A stretch of DNA of 51,425 nucleotides from Agitococcus lubricus (GTDB lineage Bacteria > Pseudomonadota > Gammaproteobacteria > Pseudomonadales > Moraxellaceae), in the NCBI RefSeq assembly GCF_003051055.1, contig NZ_QAON01000019.1, positions 1 through 51,425 of the forward strand, in the 5' to 3' direction. Position numbers and translations under genes: made by a program. Positions 8,268-17,435 of the stretch are shown one piece after another; the stretch's first letter is position 1, and the number at the start of each line of letters is the position of its first letter. The notes beneath the pieces were generated by a model. That model had not been told where the DNA came from and ran no database searches. It saw nothing but the letters and a program-made list of their open reading frames with translations.

Positions 8268-9894
8268 ACTTCAACCCCGCCAACTGCTTTTTAATCTCAG
8301 CTTCTAACTCTCGGGACTGACTAAACAAGCCATCCAAATTATGCGTAAAGCCCTGCATCTTTTGGGCAAATTGCTCAGGCGTAATATCGACATATTCAAT
8401 TTTGACATCAAAATATTGGCCCGCACTTAAGGAGTAATTTTTGGCTGCAATCTCCTCATAACTCACCACAACCGAAAAATCTTCCATCGCCTGTTTAGCA
8501 TTAAACACATCAATAATTTGTTGCTCCTCTGCCGCGCTTAACACCGTTTTTTGGTTTTTACCGTCTTTGACTTTATCACCCAAATTAGAAGCATCAACCA
8601 GCACCACATCGCCTTTATTGCTGGCATCAATAAACAAAATAGAAACATTAGTACCCGTCGTTGCAAAGATATTTGACGGCATAGAAACCACACCTGCCAA
8701 CATCTTGTTTGTGACTAAATATTTGCGAATATCTTTATCAATACCCGATTGGGCGGTAATAAAACCTGTTGGAACCACCACGGCTGCCTTACCATTGGCT
8801 TTGAGCGAGGCAATAATGTGTTGCAAAAACAACTGATAAATCGCCATTTTATCTTTGTCTTTGGGTGGAACCTTTGGTATGCCTGCAAAAAAACGCTCTT
8901 TGTTTTCTTTAGTGTATAAATCATCACGAAAATCACTAAAATTCAGTTTAAACGGCGGATTAGAAACAATATAGTCAAAGCGTTTGAGGTTTTTGCCGTC
9001 TTTGTGATAGGGATGCAATACCGTATTCCCCTGAATCACATTGGGGATAGAATGCACCAAATTATTTAAAATGAGATTTAAACGTAACAAGCTAGAGGAT
9101 TTTTGCGAAATATCTTGGGTGTAAATACTGCATCGGTTTTCACCAATCGCATGTGCCACGTTCATTAACAGTGTGCCAGAACCTGCCGATGGGTCGTAGC
9201 AGGCAACGTTCTTCACCGTACCACGTTCGGCTTTAGGCACTAAAATTTCCGCCATAATGCGCGCTACCGCATGAGGCGTAAAATACTCGGCATATTTGCT
9301 GCCTGAGTTGCTGTTGTAGTCTTTGATGAGATATTCAAAAATAGTGGCATAAAAGTCAAATTTTTGCGTAAAAATACGTTCAAAACTAAACTCTACTAAC
9401 TTATTGATAATCGCACGGCAAAAGGCATCACGTTTAGAGTCATCGGCAATGTATTGACTAATACGGTCAAACAGCACGACCTTAGCCCCACCATCGGTTT
9501 TTACCGCAAACACGTCATTGTTAGTGATAGCAATATCCATCAAGGTATCATCAAACAATTTAGCAAAATCGGGTGCGTTTTGTTTGCCAAACAAATAGCT
9601 AATAAAGTGCTGGGGTTTTAAACGTGCCGTATCGCCGCCCATTTGTAATTGCAGCATGTCAATGTCGTCTTCACTCATGCTGGTAATCGCTTCTTCCCAC
9701 TTTGGAGCCTTGGCGATGGTTTCATCGAGTTTTTTGGCTTCAAAGGCAAATTTGTCATTCAAAAACTTATACAAAAAGGTTTGGGTAATAATTTTGAATT
9801 CGTTACCGTCATTGCCTAAGCCATAGTTTGCACAAATACTTTTTAAGCTATCAATTAAGGCTTTGGTTTTTTGCTGAAACTCGAGTTCTACCAT
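8257..9894 (-). CDS. hsdM: Type I restriction-modification methyltransferase HsdM
   Basis: HsdM is an S-adenosylmethionine-dependent N6-adenine DNA methyltransferase that protects host DNA in complex with HsdS. The N-terminal helical domain (about 1-170) is followed by the catalytic domain. That domain has SAM-binding motif I DPSAGSGTLL (234-243) and catalytic motif IV NPPF (312-315), plus YAEYFTPHAVARIMAEIL just before motif I. The C-terminal ~60 residues form the HsdS-contacting helical tail. The 545-residue length is normal. It lies 34 nt after hsdR and overlaps hsdS. Confidence 0.95.
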   Translation of the reverse strand: MVELEFQQKTKALIDSLKSICANYGLGNDGNEFKIITQTFLYKFLNDKFAFEAKKLDETIAKAPKWEEAITSMSEDDIDMLQLQMGGDTARLKPQHFISYLFGKQNAPDFAKLFDDTLMDIAITNNDVFAVKTDGGAKVVLFDRISQYIADDSKRDAFCRAIINKLVEFSFERIFTQKFDFYATIFEYLIKDYNSNSGSKYAEYFTPHAVARIMAEILVPKAERGTVKNVACYDPSAGSGTLLMNVAHAIGENRCSIYTQDISQKSSSLLRLNLILNNLVHSIPNVIQGNTVLHPYHKDGKNLKRFDYIVSNPPFKLNFSDFRDDLYTKENKERFFAGIPKVPPKDKDKMAIYQLFLQHIIASLKANGKAAVVVPTGFITAQSGIDKDIRKYLVTNKMLAGVVSMPSNIFATTGTNVSILFIDASNKGDVVLVDASNLGDKVKDGKNQKTVLSAAEEQQIIDVFNAKQAMEDFSVVVSYEEIAAKNYSLSAGQYFDVKIEYVDITPEQFAQKMQGFTHNLDGLFSQSRELEAEIKKQLAGLKYAK

Positions 9895-9928
9895 TTCTGC
9901 TTTTACATCCTAATGAGTAATGTTGGCA

Positions 9929-12900
9929 TTACCAAAATTGGCTGCCAGTGTTAAATTCTTTTAAATATTCGGCCACAACCAAGTGATTGATGTAGCGCGA
10001 GGCATCGGCATTGAGCTTTATTTGCTGCTCTTTCATAAAGCGCGAAATGACCAATGGCATCATTTGACGTTCAAAGTAGCCTTCGTTGTCTAAAATTTGA
10101 CTATTGTTAAGTACCTGCTCGTCAGCATCTTGCTTTATGCCTGTTAATGCAGCAAAGATTTTGCGCTCCGATTCGCTAATGTCACTTTGCTGGTTTTGCC
10201 TTTCTTGCAGGCGTTTGTGAATACGCGTGTACTTGGCATCACCTAAATACTTTTGACGCAACTGATTGTTTTGTCGATTCAGTTCTTTGACTCGGTTGTG
10301 AATTTTATTCAGTGCGTCGATATTGGCAACCATTTCTTCTTGAGTCACTTCGCTGAGGTTTTTCTTTTTGAAGAGGCGTTCTAGCTCTTCTTTTAAGCTA
10401 ATAAACTGTAGGTCTTGTTGGTCAAAGTTGCTCGCTAGGGCTTCGCGGGTTTGGCGTAGGGTATTTTTTAGTTTATCGGCCAGCACTAACTCTTCTTCGC
10501 CAATTTTTACAAACTTAAAAATCACCTCTTCCAACGCCCTGTTTAGCAAGTTACTGGTGTCTTGACCGCTTTCTAAATCATTCTTGAGATTGAGTAAATC
10601 CAAGTGATTACTGGTTTCGCGGTACAGAATGTTAATCTTGGCAAAATCCAGTTCATCTAAAAAGCTGTATTCCCCTTGCAAACGAATCAGATTATAAAGG
10701 CTACGCGCATCGGCCAACGCTTTTTTTAGTGCAAGTACCGTATCGCGGTCTTGAATTTGGCTAATCTGATTACAAAACTCTTCCATGTTGTTGGTGTCAA
10801 AACGAAATAACACATCTTTGATATGTTCAATTTCCTGTTTAATTTCATCAGTCGATTTAAACAGGTGGGAGTAGTGTTCCATTTCATCGCCAAGCTCCGA
10901 CTGTAACTCGTCAAAGTAGGCTTTATTGGTGGCATCAAATTCTTTACGAATATCGGCAAAATCCACCACGTAACCATAACGAAAATCTTTATAGGTGCGG
11001 TTTACGCGTGTAAGTGCCTGTAGCAAATTATGCTTACGAATCACACGGCCTAAGTAGAGCTTCTTCAATCGTTTGGCATCAAAGCCTGTCAGGAGCATGT
11101 TGTACACAAACAAAAAGTCAATTTTACCAGCCTTAAAATCTTCTACCCAGTTTTTACGTTCCTCTTTAGTACCCACATCATGCAAAATCAGTGCGGCACT
11201 TTTTACTTTTTGAGCTTGTTTTAAAGCGTCTGTATAAACGGTCGTACTTGGCTTAGCCTCCAAAACCATGTTGTTTTGGGCAGGCATTAGTGACTCTTTG
11301 GCATAAACCTCATTAAAGATGTCAAACATTTGCTTGGCTTGTTCGGAGCTATCGCAAATAACCATAGCCCCAATGCTGGCATCGTTGAAGTTACCACGAC
11401 TTTGTTCAAAGTCGGTGATAATGTAATTAAGCATCGGTTCAACAAAACTGCGATGGGCATAAATGAGCTTACGGTCAACATCGCCCATCTTCACTTCGGC
11501 TTCTTCTAGGGCTTTTTGTAATTCGATTTTGTACTGCGTGCTGATTTCCTCACGAATTAACCGCAAGGTGTAGCCATCAGCAATGGAAGCGTTGTAATAA
11601 TACTTGTGAATGTAATCGCCAAATAAGGCGCGGGAGTTGTAGTCATCACCCAATAGCGGTGTACCCGTTAAACCAATTTTAATGGCGTTGGTGTCTGATT
11701 GGCTTAAATTGGCCAAAAAGCTCCCTTTAGGGTTATAGCTGCGATGCACTTCGTCTAAAAAATAAACTCGCTGAATCGCGACATTATAATCTTTGGTGCT
11801 GATGACATCTGGGTCATCTTTAAACTTTTGAATATTCACTACCGTAATTTCTGGCTTGCCAGAATGATTGTGAATTACCTGTGTGGCTTTAATATCGCGG
11901 GTAAAGGCATCTCGCGAATTTATGGTGTGTACTGTTAGACCTCGAGCAGTAAATTCGCGCTGTGCTTGTTGCAGCAAGTCTAAACGATCAACAATAAAGT
12001 AAAATTTGGGGATAACCTGTTTCTGTTGAAAGTAGTCCGTTAAAAAGCGCACATTATAAAAGGTAAGCGCGGTTTTACCACTGCCTTGAGTGTGCCAGAT
12101 AATGCCTTTTTTTACGCCTTCATTTAGCTTACGTGCAATGGCCTTAGTAGCAAACAACTGCGGGTAACGCATGATGTGCTTTTGCAGGCCGTCACTTTCT
12201 GACACATAAGCCAGTGAATAGCGCAAAATAAACGCCAAACGCTCTCTGCTCACCAATGACGTGCATATACGGTTAGTTGGACGTTCGGGTTGCTTGTTAG
12301 TCTGAAATTCTGGATTGCTGCGGATTACTTCCAAATTATTATCTTTTAAAACGTTCAGCTCTTCTTCATCTGATACAGGCTTTAACAGTGCCGTAAGGTT
12401 TAATATTTCTTCTTCACGAAAATAGTTAAATACAGGCTTATGGTAAGAACTGCTGGCGTAGAAAGCACCTTGCACGGGTTCTGGGTCGCCGTCATCGTAC
12501 TCCATATTGTTGGAGAAAATCATAAACTGAGTGATATTGGCAAAGCGTTTAAACTTAGGATTTTGAAAACGTTTATTAATGCGGTCACGCTCTGCCAGTA
12601 TGCCTTCACGATTATTTGGCTTTTTTACCTCTATAAAAACTAACGGCATACCATTTATAAGTAGGGTAATGTCTGGGCGAAATTCTTCATCACCATTTTG
12701 GCAGGTCAGCTCGGTAACAACATGAAAACTGTTGTTATTAAAATTTTCAAAGTCAATCAGCTTGATATTTGAACGCTCTGATAAACGCTCAAAGAACGCT
12801 CGTCCTAAATCCTCGTTATCCAATAATAGTTTTACATCTTCCAACACACGGCCTGCTTCGGCCTCTTCGATGCCTGAATTGATTTTGCTAATAGCGGCTT

Positions 12901-13036
12901 TAAACAACTGTGGAAAAATATTTGTCTCAATATCCCAACTTTGGTCTTTGAGCGACAGATAGCGATAACCAAGCCTCATCAAATGAAGGATGGTAGGAAT
13001 CTTTACTCGGGTATCCTCATTAAATTTCATCATCAT
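9929..13036 (-). CDS. hsdR: Type I restriction endonuclease HsdR
   Basis: HsdR is the ATP-dependent translocase and nuclease of the type I complex. The N-terminal nuclease shows a PD-x13-ExK core: PD at 121-122 and EVK at 136-138. The helicase part has Walker A TQGSGKT (316-322), the DEAD-box equivalent DEVH (428-431) and GLTGTP (455-460). A second RecA domain follows, containing GFDAKRLKKLYLGRVIRKHN and ALTRVNRTY. The C-terminal third is helical and charged. It is 1,035 residues and intact. Three ATGs in tandem make the exact start uncertain by two codons; AGGG lies just upstream. It follows the XRE gene by 6 nt and leads the defence operon. Confidence 0.95.
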   Translation of the reverse strand: MMMKFNEDTRVKIPTILHLMRLGYRYLSLKDQSWDIETNIFPQLFKAAISKINSGIEEAEAGRVLEDVKLLLDNEDLGRAFFERLSERSNIKLIDFENFNNNSFHVVTELTCQNGDEEFRPDITLLINGMPLVFIEVKKPNNREGILAERDRINKRFQNPKFKRFANITQFMIFSNNMEYDDGDPEPVQGAFYASSSYHKPVFNYFREEEILNLTALLKPVSDEEELNVLKDNNLEVIRSNPEFQTNKQPERPTNRICTSLVSRERLAFILRYSLAYVSESDGLQKHIMRYPQLFATKAIARKLNEGVKKGIIWHTQGSGKTALTFYNVRFLTDYFQQKQVIPKFYFIVDRLDLLQQAQREFTARGLTVHTINSRDAFTRDIKATQVIHNHSGKPEITVVNIQKFKDDPDVISTKDYNVAIQRVYFLDEVHRSYNPKGSFLANLSQSDTNAIKIGLTGTPLLGDDYNSRALFGDYIHKYYYNASIADGYTLRLIREEISTQYKIELQKALEEAEVKMGDVDRKLIYAHRSFVEPMLNYIITDFEQSRGNFNDASIGAMVICDSSEQAKQMFDIFNEVYAKESLMPAQNNMVLEAKPSTTVYTDALKQAQKVKSAALILHDVGTKEERKNWVEDFKAGKIDFLFVYNMLLTGFDAKRLKKLYLGRVIRKHNLLQALTRVNRTYKDFRYGYVVDFADIRKEFDATNKAYFDELQSELGDEMEHYSHLFKSTDEIKQEIEHIKDVLFRFDTNNMEEFCNQISQIQDRDTVLALKKALADARSLYNLIRLQGEYSFLDELDFAKINILYRETSNHLDLLNLKNDLESGQDTSNLLNRALEEVIFKFVKIGEEELVLADKLKNTLRQTREALASNFDQQDLQFISLKEELERLFKKKNLSEVTQEEMVANIDALNKIHNRVKELNRQNNQLRQKYLGDAKYTRIHKRLQERQNQQSDISESERKIFAALTGIKQDADEQVLNNSQILDNEGYFERQMMPLVISRFMKEQQIKLNADASRYINHLVVAEYLKEFNTGSQFW

Positions 13037-13042
13037 CCCTAT

Positions 13043-13246
13043 TTATTGTTGTGTTATTTCGAGTAAGTCACCCACTTGGCACTCAAAAAGCGTGCAGAGC
13101 TTCTCAATAGCTACCAAGTCCACCTTTTGAGCTGTCTCGTTGTAAAGCAATGTTACCGTGGCACGACTAAGCCCAGTTTGTCTGGCAACGTCTGCAATAC
13201 GCATCTTGTGTTCGCCCATAATTCGGGCAAGATGACAGCGAATCAT
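13043..13246 (-). CDS. XRE/Cro-type regulator at the head of the restriction operon
   Basis: This 67-residue helix-turn-helix protein has the pattern HKMRIADVARQTGLSRATVTLLYNE followed by IEKLCTLFECQVGDLLEI, typical of single-domain Cro/C1 repressors. It lies 6 nt upstream of hsdR on the same strand, a layout seen for control proteins that delay restriction until modification is in place. It probably binds the region just upstream of its own gene, where an inverted repeat occurs (13265-13278). Fold assignment is firm; the role as control protein is inferred from position. Confidence 0.85.
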   Translation of the reverse strand: MIRCHLARIMGEHKMRIADVARQTGLSRATVTLLYNETAQKVDLVAIEKLCTLFECQVGDLLEITQQ

Positions 13247-13518
13247 GACCTTGTCTCTTGCAGTAAATATCAGTATTTGTAAAAGAGCATACCACTAATT
13301 TTAATTTTATGTTGTATTTTGCTAGTTGAAATGACATTACGTGTTGATATGTGCCAATGCTGATATAAAACGCTATAGACTTAAATTAATATTTGCATAA
13401 TTAGAGTTTTATCATACTTAGTCACTTTTCTTGTGTTAGCCAATACGACCATAAAATTATCTGTACTAGCTATGAGTCAATTGGCACATTTTTTTTCGCC
13501 CCATATACAGAAGTGACC
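13247..13518 (-). promoter_or_regulatory. Promoter region and candidate operator of the defence operon
   Basis: This gap separates the XRE-hsd operon from the next operon. On the minus strand an extended -10-like TGGTATGCT is followed by the inverted repeat AAATA-TCAG-TATTT (13265-13278). The repeat would lie near the transcription start and about 20 nt before the XRE start codon, so it is a plausible autoregulatory operator. The rest is AT-rich with no ORF that I can support. No clear terminator for the 13.5-16.7 kb operon was seen. Confidence 0.3.
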
Positions 13519-15012
13519 TTACACTTTCAATAATCGCTCACACTCAGCATCAAGATAATCGTCTATAGCATCTATATTCAGCCCTCCTTCCTTGTACCAT
13601 ACTTGAAGCTCTTTTAAAGCTAAAGTGCCAAACCTGATCCAAGCAATCATATTGGTTCTAAGTAAAAATTGAATAATATTACCGCCAGAGCGTAAAGTAG
13701 CATCAGTTGTATCAACTAAGCATAATGAACCATGAGCTATCAGTAACATTCTACGAAGTTCAGGATCATTAGCTGTTGGAATGCACTCAGACCATAAATA
13801 GTCATGATAAAATCGCCGCTTCACGACCCACATGATTCTGGTCAGTAATTCGGTAACTAGCACAGGAATAGCCATCGCTATACCATGACGCAAGTCATAG
13901 CCTTGCTCAAAAACTTGGACGACGATCTTAGCAAAGGATTGTCGATGTTGGCCAAACTGCCCAACATTGATAAATTGTAGGAGTGAATAAAAGGGTATTG
14001 GAATTCCAGACCCCCTACCTAATGCACCAGAAGAGCCTGCAACATCCGAAAACAAGTGACCAAGCCAATTGGCAAAACCTGCAATTAATTTTGATGTAAA
14101 ATTAGATCCTTTAAGCTCAAACGTTTCTGTATCAACGCTGATAATACGTCCGTCATCAATAAAGTGTGCCGTACTATTAAACTGGTCAAGAATAGAAAAA
14201 AATAAACCCACTATATCTGGGGAATGCCCCAGACTTTTAATGTGGTGATTTCTAGTACTCATGTCAAATCGGCGATCAACATCTCCGCCATGTCGGTGAT
14301 CATAATTGACTTTGTATATACGTTCCAGAAAACCAATTGCACTCGCCGTAGGATCTTGCCCCTCACGATGGCCTTTCCAGCCACAATAACTCGCGAACTG
14401 TTGAACTGCTTTATCAGTCAACTCATCAGCAAAACCTGTTAAACCACCTTGGCCTGGCGTACCAACAAAAAAAACATCAAGTAAGCCACCTATCAACCCA
14501 CATGTACCCGCGACCATATAGTCATATTTGTCACATTTTGCTCCTTTGATAGAAAACTCTTCCCTTATTCTTTTCTCTAGTTCAATACGCTGGCTAATAC
14601 TCATCAAATTGCGAAAGGGATCTCCCTCAAGATCAATACCATTACGATTTGCATATTCAAGTGCTCTTTCTTGATAATCAGACCAATCACTCGAATTAGA
14701 AATTTCAATATAATCAATAGTCGAAATCTGCTGTATTCCTTCAGATGGAGTATGCTCAATCTCAATGTAGAGTGACTCTTCTACTAACAAATGCTCATCG
14801 TCTTCTAATACGATACTAATGTTTGAATTCGCAATTACTAACTCAGCCTGAGCGATGAGAGTCTCTAAAATCTCTTCATTTTTCTGCTGTTCATCTAGCA
14901 TCTTGTCAAGCACTCCTCCAATACGCCCTAATTGATTGTGAGCTTCATGAAGTTGATGCTTTTGGATAAGCATCATGCTTCCTTGATCTTCTAATTTTTT
15001 TTTGTCTCTCAT
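13519..15012 (-). CDS. Unknown membrane-associated protein with His/Asp motifs, second gene of a two-gene operon
   Basis: I cannot assign this 497-residue protein to a named family. Residues 1-65 are helical and probably coiled-coil. A hydrophobic stretch begins at about 163 (MVAGTCGLIGGLLDVFFVG) and another at about 376-397. Between them are conserved-looking polar clusters: DHRHGGDVD (238-246), NHHIKSLGHSPD (255-266) and NWLGHLFSDVAG (315-326). The H-x5-GHSPD and WLGH-x2-SD arrangement recalls membrane metal-dependent hydrolases such as the YdjM type, so a metal site is possible but unproven. Its ATG overlaps the previous gene's TGA by 4 nt (ATGA), so the two proteins are almost certainly made together. 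Position beside restriction and toxin genes suggests defence. Confidence 0.75.
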   Translation of the reverse strand: MRDKKKLEDQGSMMLIQKHQLHEAHNQLGRIGGVLDKMLDEQQKNEEILETLIAQAELVIANSNISIVLEDDEHLLVEESLYIEIEHTPSEGIQQISTIDYIEISNSSDWSDYQERALEYANRNGIDLEGDPFRNLMSISQRIELEKRIREEFSIKGAKCDKYDYMVAGTCGLIGGLLDVFFVGTPGQGGLTGFADELTDKAVQQFASYCGWKGHREGQDPTASAIGFLERIYKVNYDHRHGGDVDRRFDMSTRNHHIKSLGHSPDIVGLFFSILDQFNSTAHFIDDGRIISVDTETFELKGSNFTSKLIAGFANWLGHLFSDVAGSSGALGRGSGIPIPFYSLLQFINVGQFGQHRQSFAKIVVQVFEQGYDLRHGIAMAIPVLVTELLTRIMWVVKRRFYHDYLWSECIPTANDPELRRMLLIAHGSLCLVDTTDATLRSGGNIIQFLLRTNMIAWIRFGTLALKELQVWYKEGGLNIDAIDDYLDAECERLLKV

Positions 15013-16700
15013 GAGAAAAAACCCGCGAGTTTATCTTTAGCTTTACTAGCAGCATCTACTGCCGTGCTTTTCAAAACATCAGAGACATTGAAGTAACCAA
15101 TAGCTTCAAATGCCTTTGCCAAACTTTCATACTGCGCAACTGTTAACTCACGTCTGAGAGCCAACTTATTAACCTGTTGAGGAGATTGACCTTCCTTAAC
15201 TTCTTTAAATGTCCTTAGTTCATAGAAACCACGAATAACGCCTTCAAGCTCTTGCTTAGTTGGTTCCTTAGTTAAAGCTTTAAGCTTATTCTCATCAAGG
15301 AATTGAGCACATTGCAACTTAGTGGCACTGCCTTGAGCAACATCTGATTTTTGAGTCAGCACAGTACCTGCACTTGTCATCTGAGTCAGTAATGCTGTCA
15401 GCTGTTTAATGCGCACATCTTGAGTACCATGGGTAAGAATACACTCGTTGAGCTTGACGATAACAAAGTTAACATCCTGAATAAGTAAGGAAATTGTGGC
15501 TTGAGTTTGCTTTATGACTTCATTCAACATCAACTCACGCCGCTTTGAACGAGTAAGCTCGTCTGCTCCAGTTAGCTTACGCATCCCCGTATAAGCACCA
15601 ACGCCTAGAAGCACAGCTACTCCAATTCCGCTAGCCATGCTGGATAGCCCCAACATCCCCCCTAAACCCATTGTTGCCAGTCCAGATGTCAAACCAGCTG
15701 CTGACATACCAACCACCGAACCTGATAAATAGACTGCTGCCAAAGGAGTTCCTACTGCCGCAGCCTTGGCTGAGAGCTCTTTCAATGCAGAAATTATTTG
15801 ATCATCTGAGTAGTCTTCCTTGAGCATATTATGGTCGTTAGTAATAGTATCCTTGATCAAATCAATCTCTTTATCTGTCACATTCAACAGATGTCTATGC
15901 TTCTGGAGAAACACAAATTTACTTATATCCGTACTATCCGTACAAAAATAGATATTAATCATGTCTTTAACTAATGAAATGTGAACAGATTTTATCTGCC
16001 CATCAGGACACTCCTTATCAATAATCTCAACTAGAGTTTCTAGTGTGGTTAACTGATCTGTAGATGCCATATAAGTACGGAGGTGTAGTCGAGACTCTGG
16101 ACTAAGTACTAAACGAGTCATTAGCAATAGAATTTCTGCGAACTCCTTATCATCAATATGATTGTCATTATCATAAGCCATACTGATAATAGCTTTTATG
16201 TACGCCTCCTTTAAGGCTTCGCTCATCTCGTCAATTGGTACCAGCTGTTTTTCTTCCTTATAATCTTCAAAGTCTTGGCTTGTCTTTTGGAGTATTTCAG
16301 CAAGTTTCTTGTAATTGCATCCTCCTAGGTTTTTAAGAATAACGCTTGGCTTATCCTTTCGGGTTACCTCAATTGAATGCTCCAACTTACTACCCATCAA
16401 AGTTTCGACACACTCCACATTAAGAATAGAATCAAAGTCGATTGAAATAGGATCAGAAAAAGCAGCACGGTAAATTACTTGTTTCCCTGTGAAGAGCAGA
16501 CCATCTTTGCCACTACCTAACATAGTTGTATCATATAAAGCCACAACATTTGATGAGCTGCCAGAATAATTAAATGACTTAATTGCATTGTTAAGTTTTT
16601 TTTCCTCAATCTGAGGAGCTATTGAAAGATTCTTCTCAGCAATCGCCAGAAGATTGTCGCGAAGAAACACATTGATGTTAGTCATAATGATTGCTTTCAT
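15009..16700 (-). CDS. Unknown protein with PH-like, TerB-like and membrane regions, first gene of a two-gene operon
   Basis: This 563-residue protein is not from a named system that I recognise. Residues ~52-130 look like a bacterial PH-type domain (GKDGLLFTGKQVIYR, then SIDFDSILNVE). Residues ~160-250 resemble a TerB-like helical domain (AIISMAYDNDNHIDDKEFAEI). Residues ~312-372 form a Gly/Ala/Met-rich hydrophobic region with two likely membrane passes (GLTSGLATMGLGGMLGLSS, GIGVAVLLGVGAYTG). The rest is helical and ends in an amphipathic segment. The start could be ATG 16700 or the in-frame ATG 16685. The overlap with the next gene shows an obligate pair. Membrane surveillance in phage defence is an inference from domains and neighbours. 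Confidence 0.75.
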   Translation of the reverse strand: MKAIIMTNINVFLRDNLLAIAEKNLSIAPQIEEKKLNNAIKSFNYSGSSSNVVALYDTTMLGSGKDGLLFTGKQVIYRAAFSDPISIDFDSILNVECVETLMGSKLEHSIEVTRKDKPSVILKNLGGCNYKKLAEILQKTSQDFEDYKEEKQLVPIDEMSEALKEAYIKAIISMAYDNDNHIDDKEFAEILLLMTRLVLSPESRLHLRTYMASTDQLTTLETLVEIIDKECPDGQIKSVHISLVKDMINIYFCTDSTDISKFVFLQKHRHLLNVTDKEIDLIKDTITNDHNMLKEDYSDDQIISALKELSAKAAAVGTPLAAVYLSGSVVGMSAAGLTSGLATMGLGGMLGLSSMASGIGVAVLLGVGAYTGMRKLTGADELTRSKRRELMLNEVIKQTQATISLLIQDVNFVIVKLNECILTHGTQDVRIKQLTALLTQMTSAGTVLTQKSDVAQGSATKLQCAQFLDENKLKALTKEPTKQELEGVIRGFYELRTFKEVKEGQSPQQVNKLALRRELTVAQYESLAKAFEAIGYFNVSDVLKSTAVDAASKAKDKLAGFFS

Positions 16701-16954
16701 CCTTAAATATTATTAAATGTCAAATAGTAGCAATGGTATCTCAAATTAAACTATCTATAAGTCATACAGATTATAATAATTGTTGACATGAGAAAATAAA
16801 CAAAAAAACGAGTTATCTTTAGCAACATTTTTTTATTACTATCTGTCCATTTCTACTTGGTTTTTAGTTAGTATTTATTAGCACCTACTACTCATGCTTA
16901 CAGTTAAGACTAGATAAGTTTAATAAAAATCAAAGATAGCCTGACGAATGTATT

Positions 16955-17078
16955 ATGGTCAAGCTAAATTGGTAAAGTAGATCGTGTAAACTGTAAATTA
17001 GATGTGATGGAATTTGTCGAGTTGTGTGATGTCATTCATCAAGATCCGAGCGAATTGATTAAACTACTCAAGCCCTGA
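16955..17078 (+). pseudogene. Decayed remnant of an XRE-type regulator (C-terminal end)
   Basis: Within the 483-bp gap 16,701-17,183, one frame ends VDRVNCKLDVMEFVELCDVI, continuing to DPSELIKLL and a TGA at 17,076-17,078. This matches the usual tail of phage-type XRE repressors (...R.LDV.EF..LC...G.DP.E....L). Upstream the frame is broken: GQAKLVK continues it only after a one-base shift and there is no start or HTH core. It is therefore a broken fragment. The remainder of the gap is AT-rich and holds the upstream region of the 15.0-16.7 kb operon; I see no other gene. Confidence 0.45.
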
Positions 17079-17092
17079 TAACGCCCCCACCT

Positions 17093-17137
17093 AAATAACC
17101 CAGCAAGTGACAATGTATGTCGCCTTGTGGGTTATTT
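17093..17137 (+). terminator. Long hairpin after the XRE remnant
   Basis: AAATAACCCA (17,093-17,102) pairs perfectly with TGGGTTATTT (17,128-17,137), with further partial pairing (GCAAG with CTTG) inside. There is no long T-run after it. It probably terminated the now decayed regulator gene; a structured operator is the alternative. Confidence 0.45.
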
Positions 17138-17204
17138 AAGCTAGAAAAGAGATAAAATCTGCTCTAAGGTTATTGATGCTTTATTGAACACCTTGGGTAA
17201 TATC

Positions 17205-17435
17205 ATGCTTTCTACGTGGACTAAAATTGAGCCTGCGCGTAATTGTTACCGCTTTTATGCAATTTCATTGGCTAGTGATTTGTTTAACGCGTATGTCGTG
17301 TCGTGTGAATGGGGGCGTATTGGGGCTAAAAAGTTTAGGCGTAAGGTAGAGGTATTTAACTCTGTTGATGAGGCAATGGCTCAGATAAAATGTATTGAGT
17401 CATTGCGTATCAAACATGATTATCAACTGACTTAG
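17205..17435 (+). CDS. Small WGR-domain protein
   Basis: The 76-residue product is essentially a single WGR domain. It opens with WTKIEPARNCYRFYAISL, has the diagnostic CEWGRIGAKKF in the middle and ends EAMAQIKCIESLRIKHDY. WGR domains bind nucleic acid ends in PARP-family and bacterial regulatory proteins; a free-standing copy has no enzyme attached. I start it at ATG 17,205, since the longer frame would need a TTG at 17,184. It converges with the AlpA-like gene, overlapping its stop by 4 nt. Stand-alone WGR genes are common on mobile elements; the target here is unknown. Confidence 0.75.
   Translation: MLSTWTKIEPARNCYRFYAISLASDLFNAYVVSCEWGRIGAKKFRRKVEVFNSVDEAMAQIKCIESLRIKHDYQLT

Noticed and set aside
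16701-16800. Promoter with TTATAAT for the 15.0-16.7 kb operon on the minus strand
   Set aside because: A TATAAT is present, but no -35 at acceptable spacing was convincing in this AT-rich DNA.
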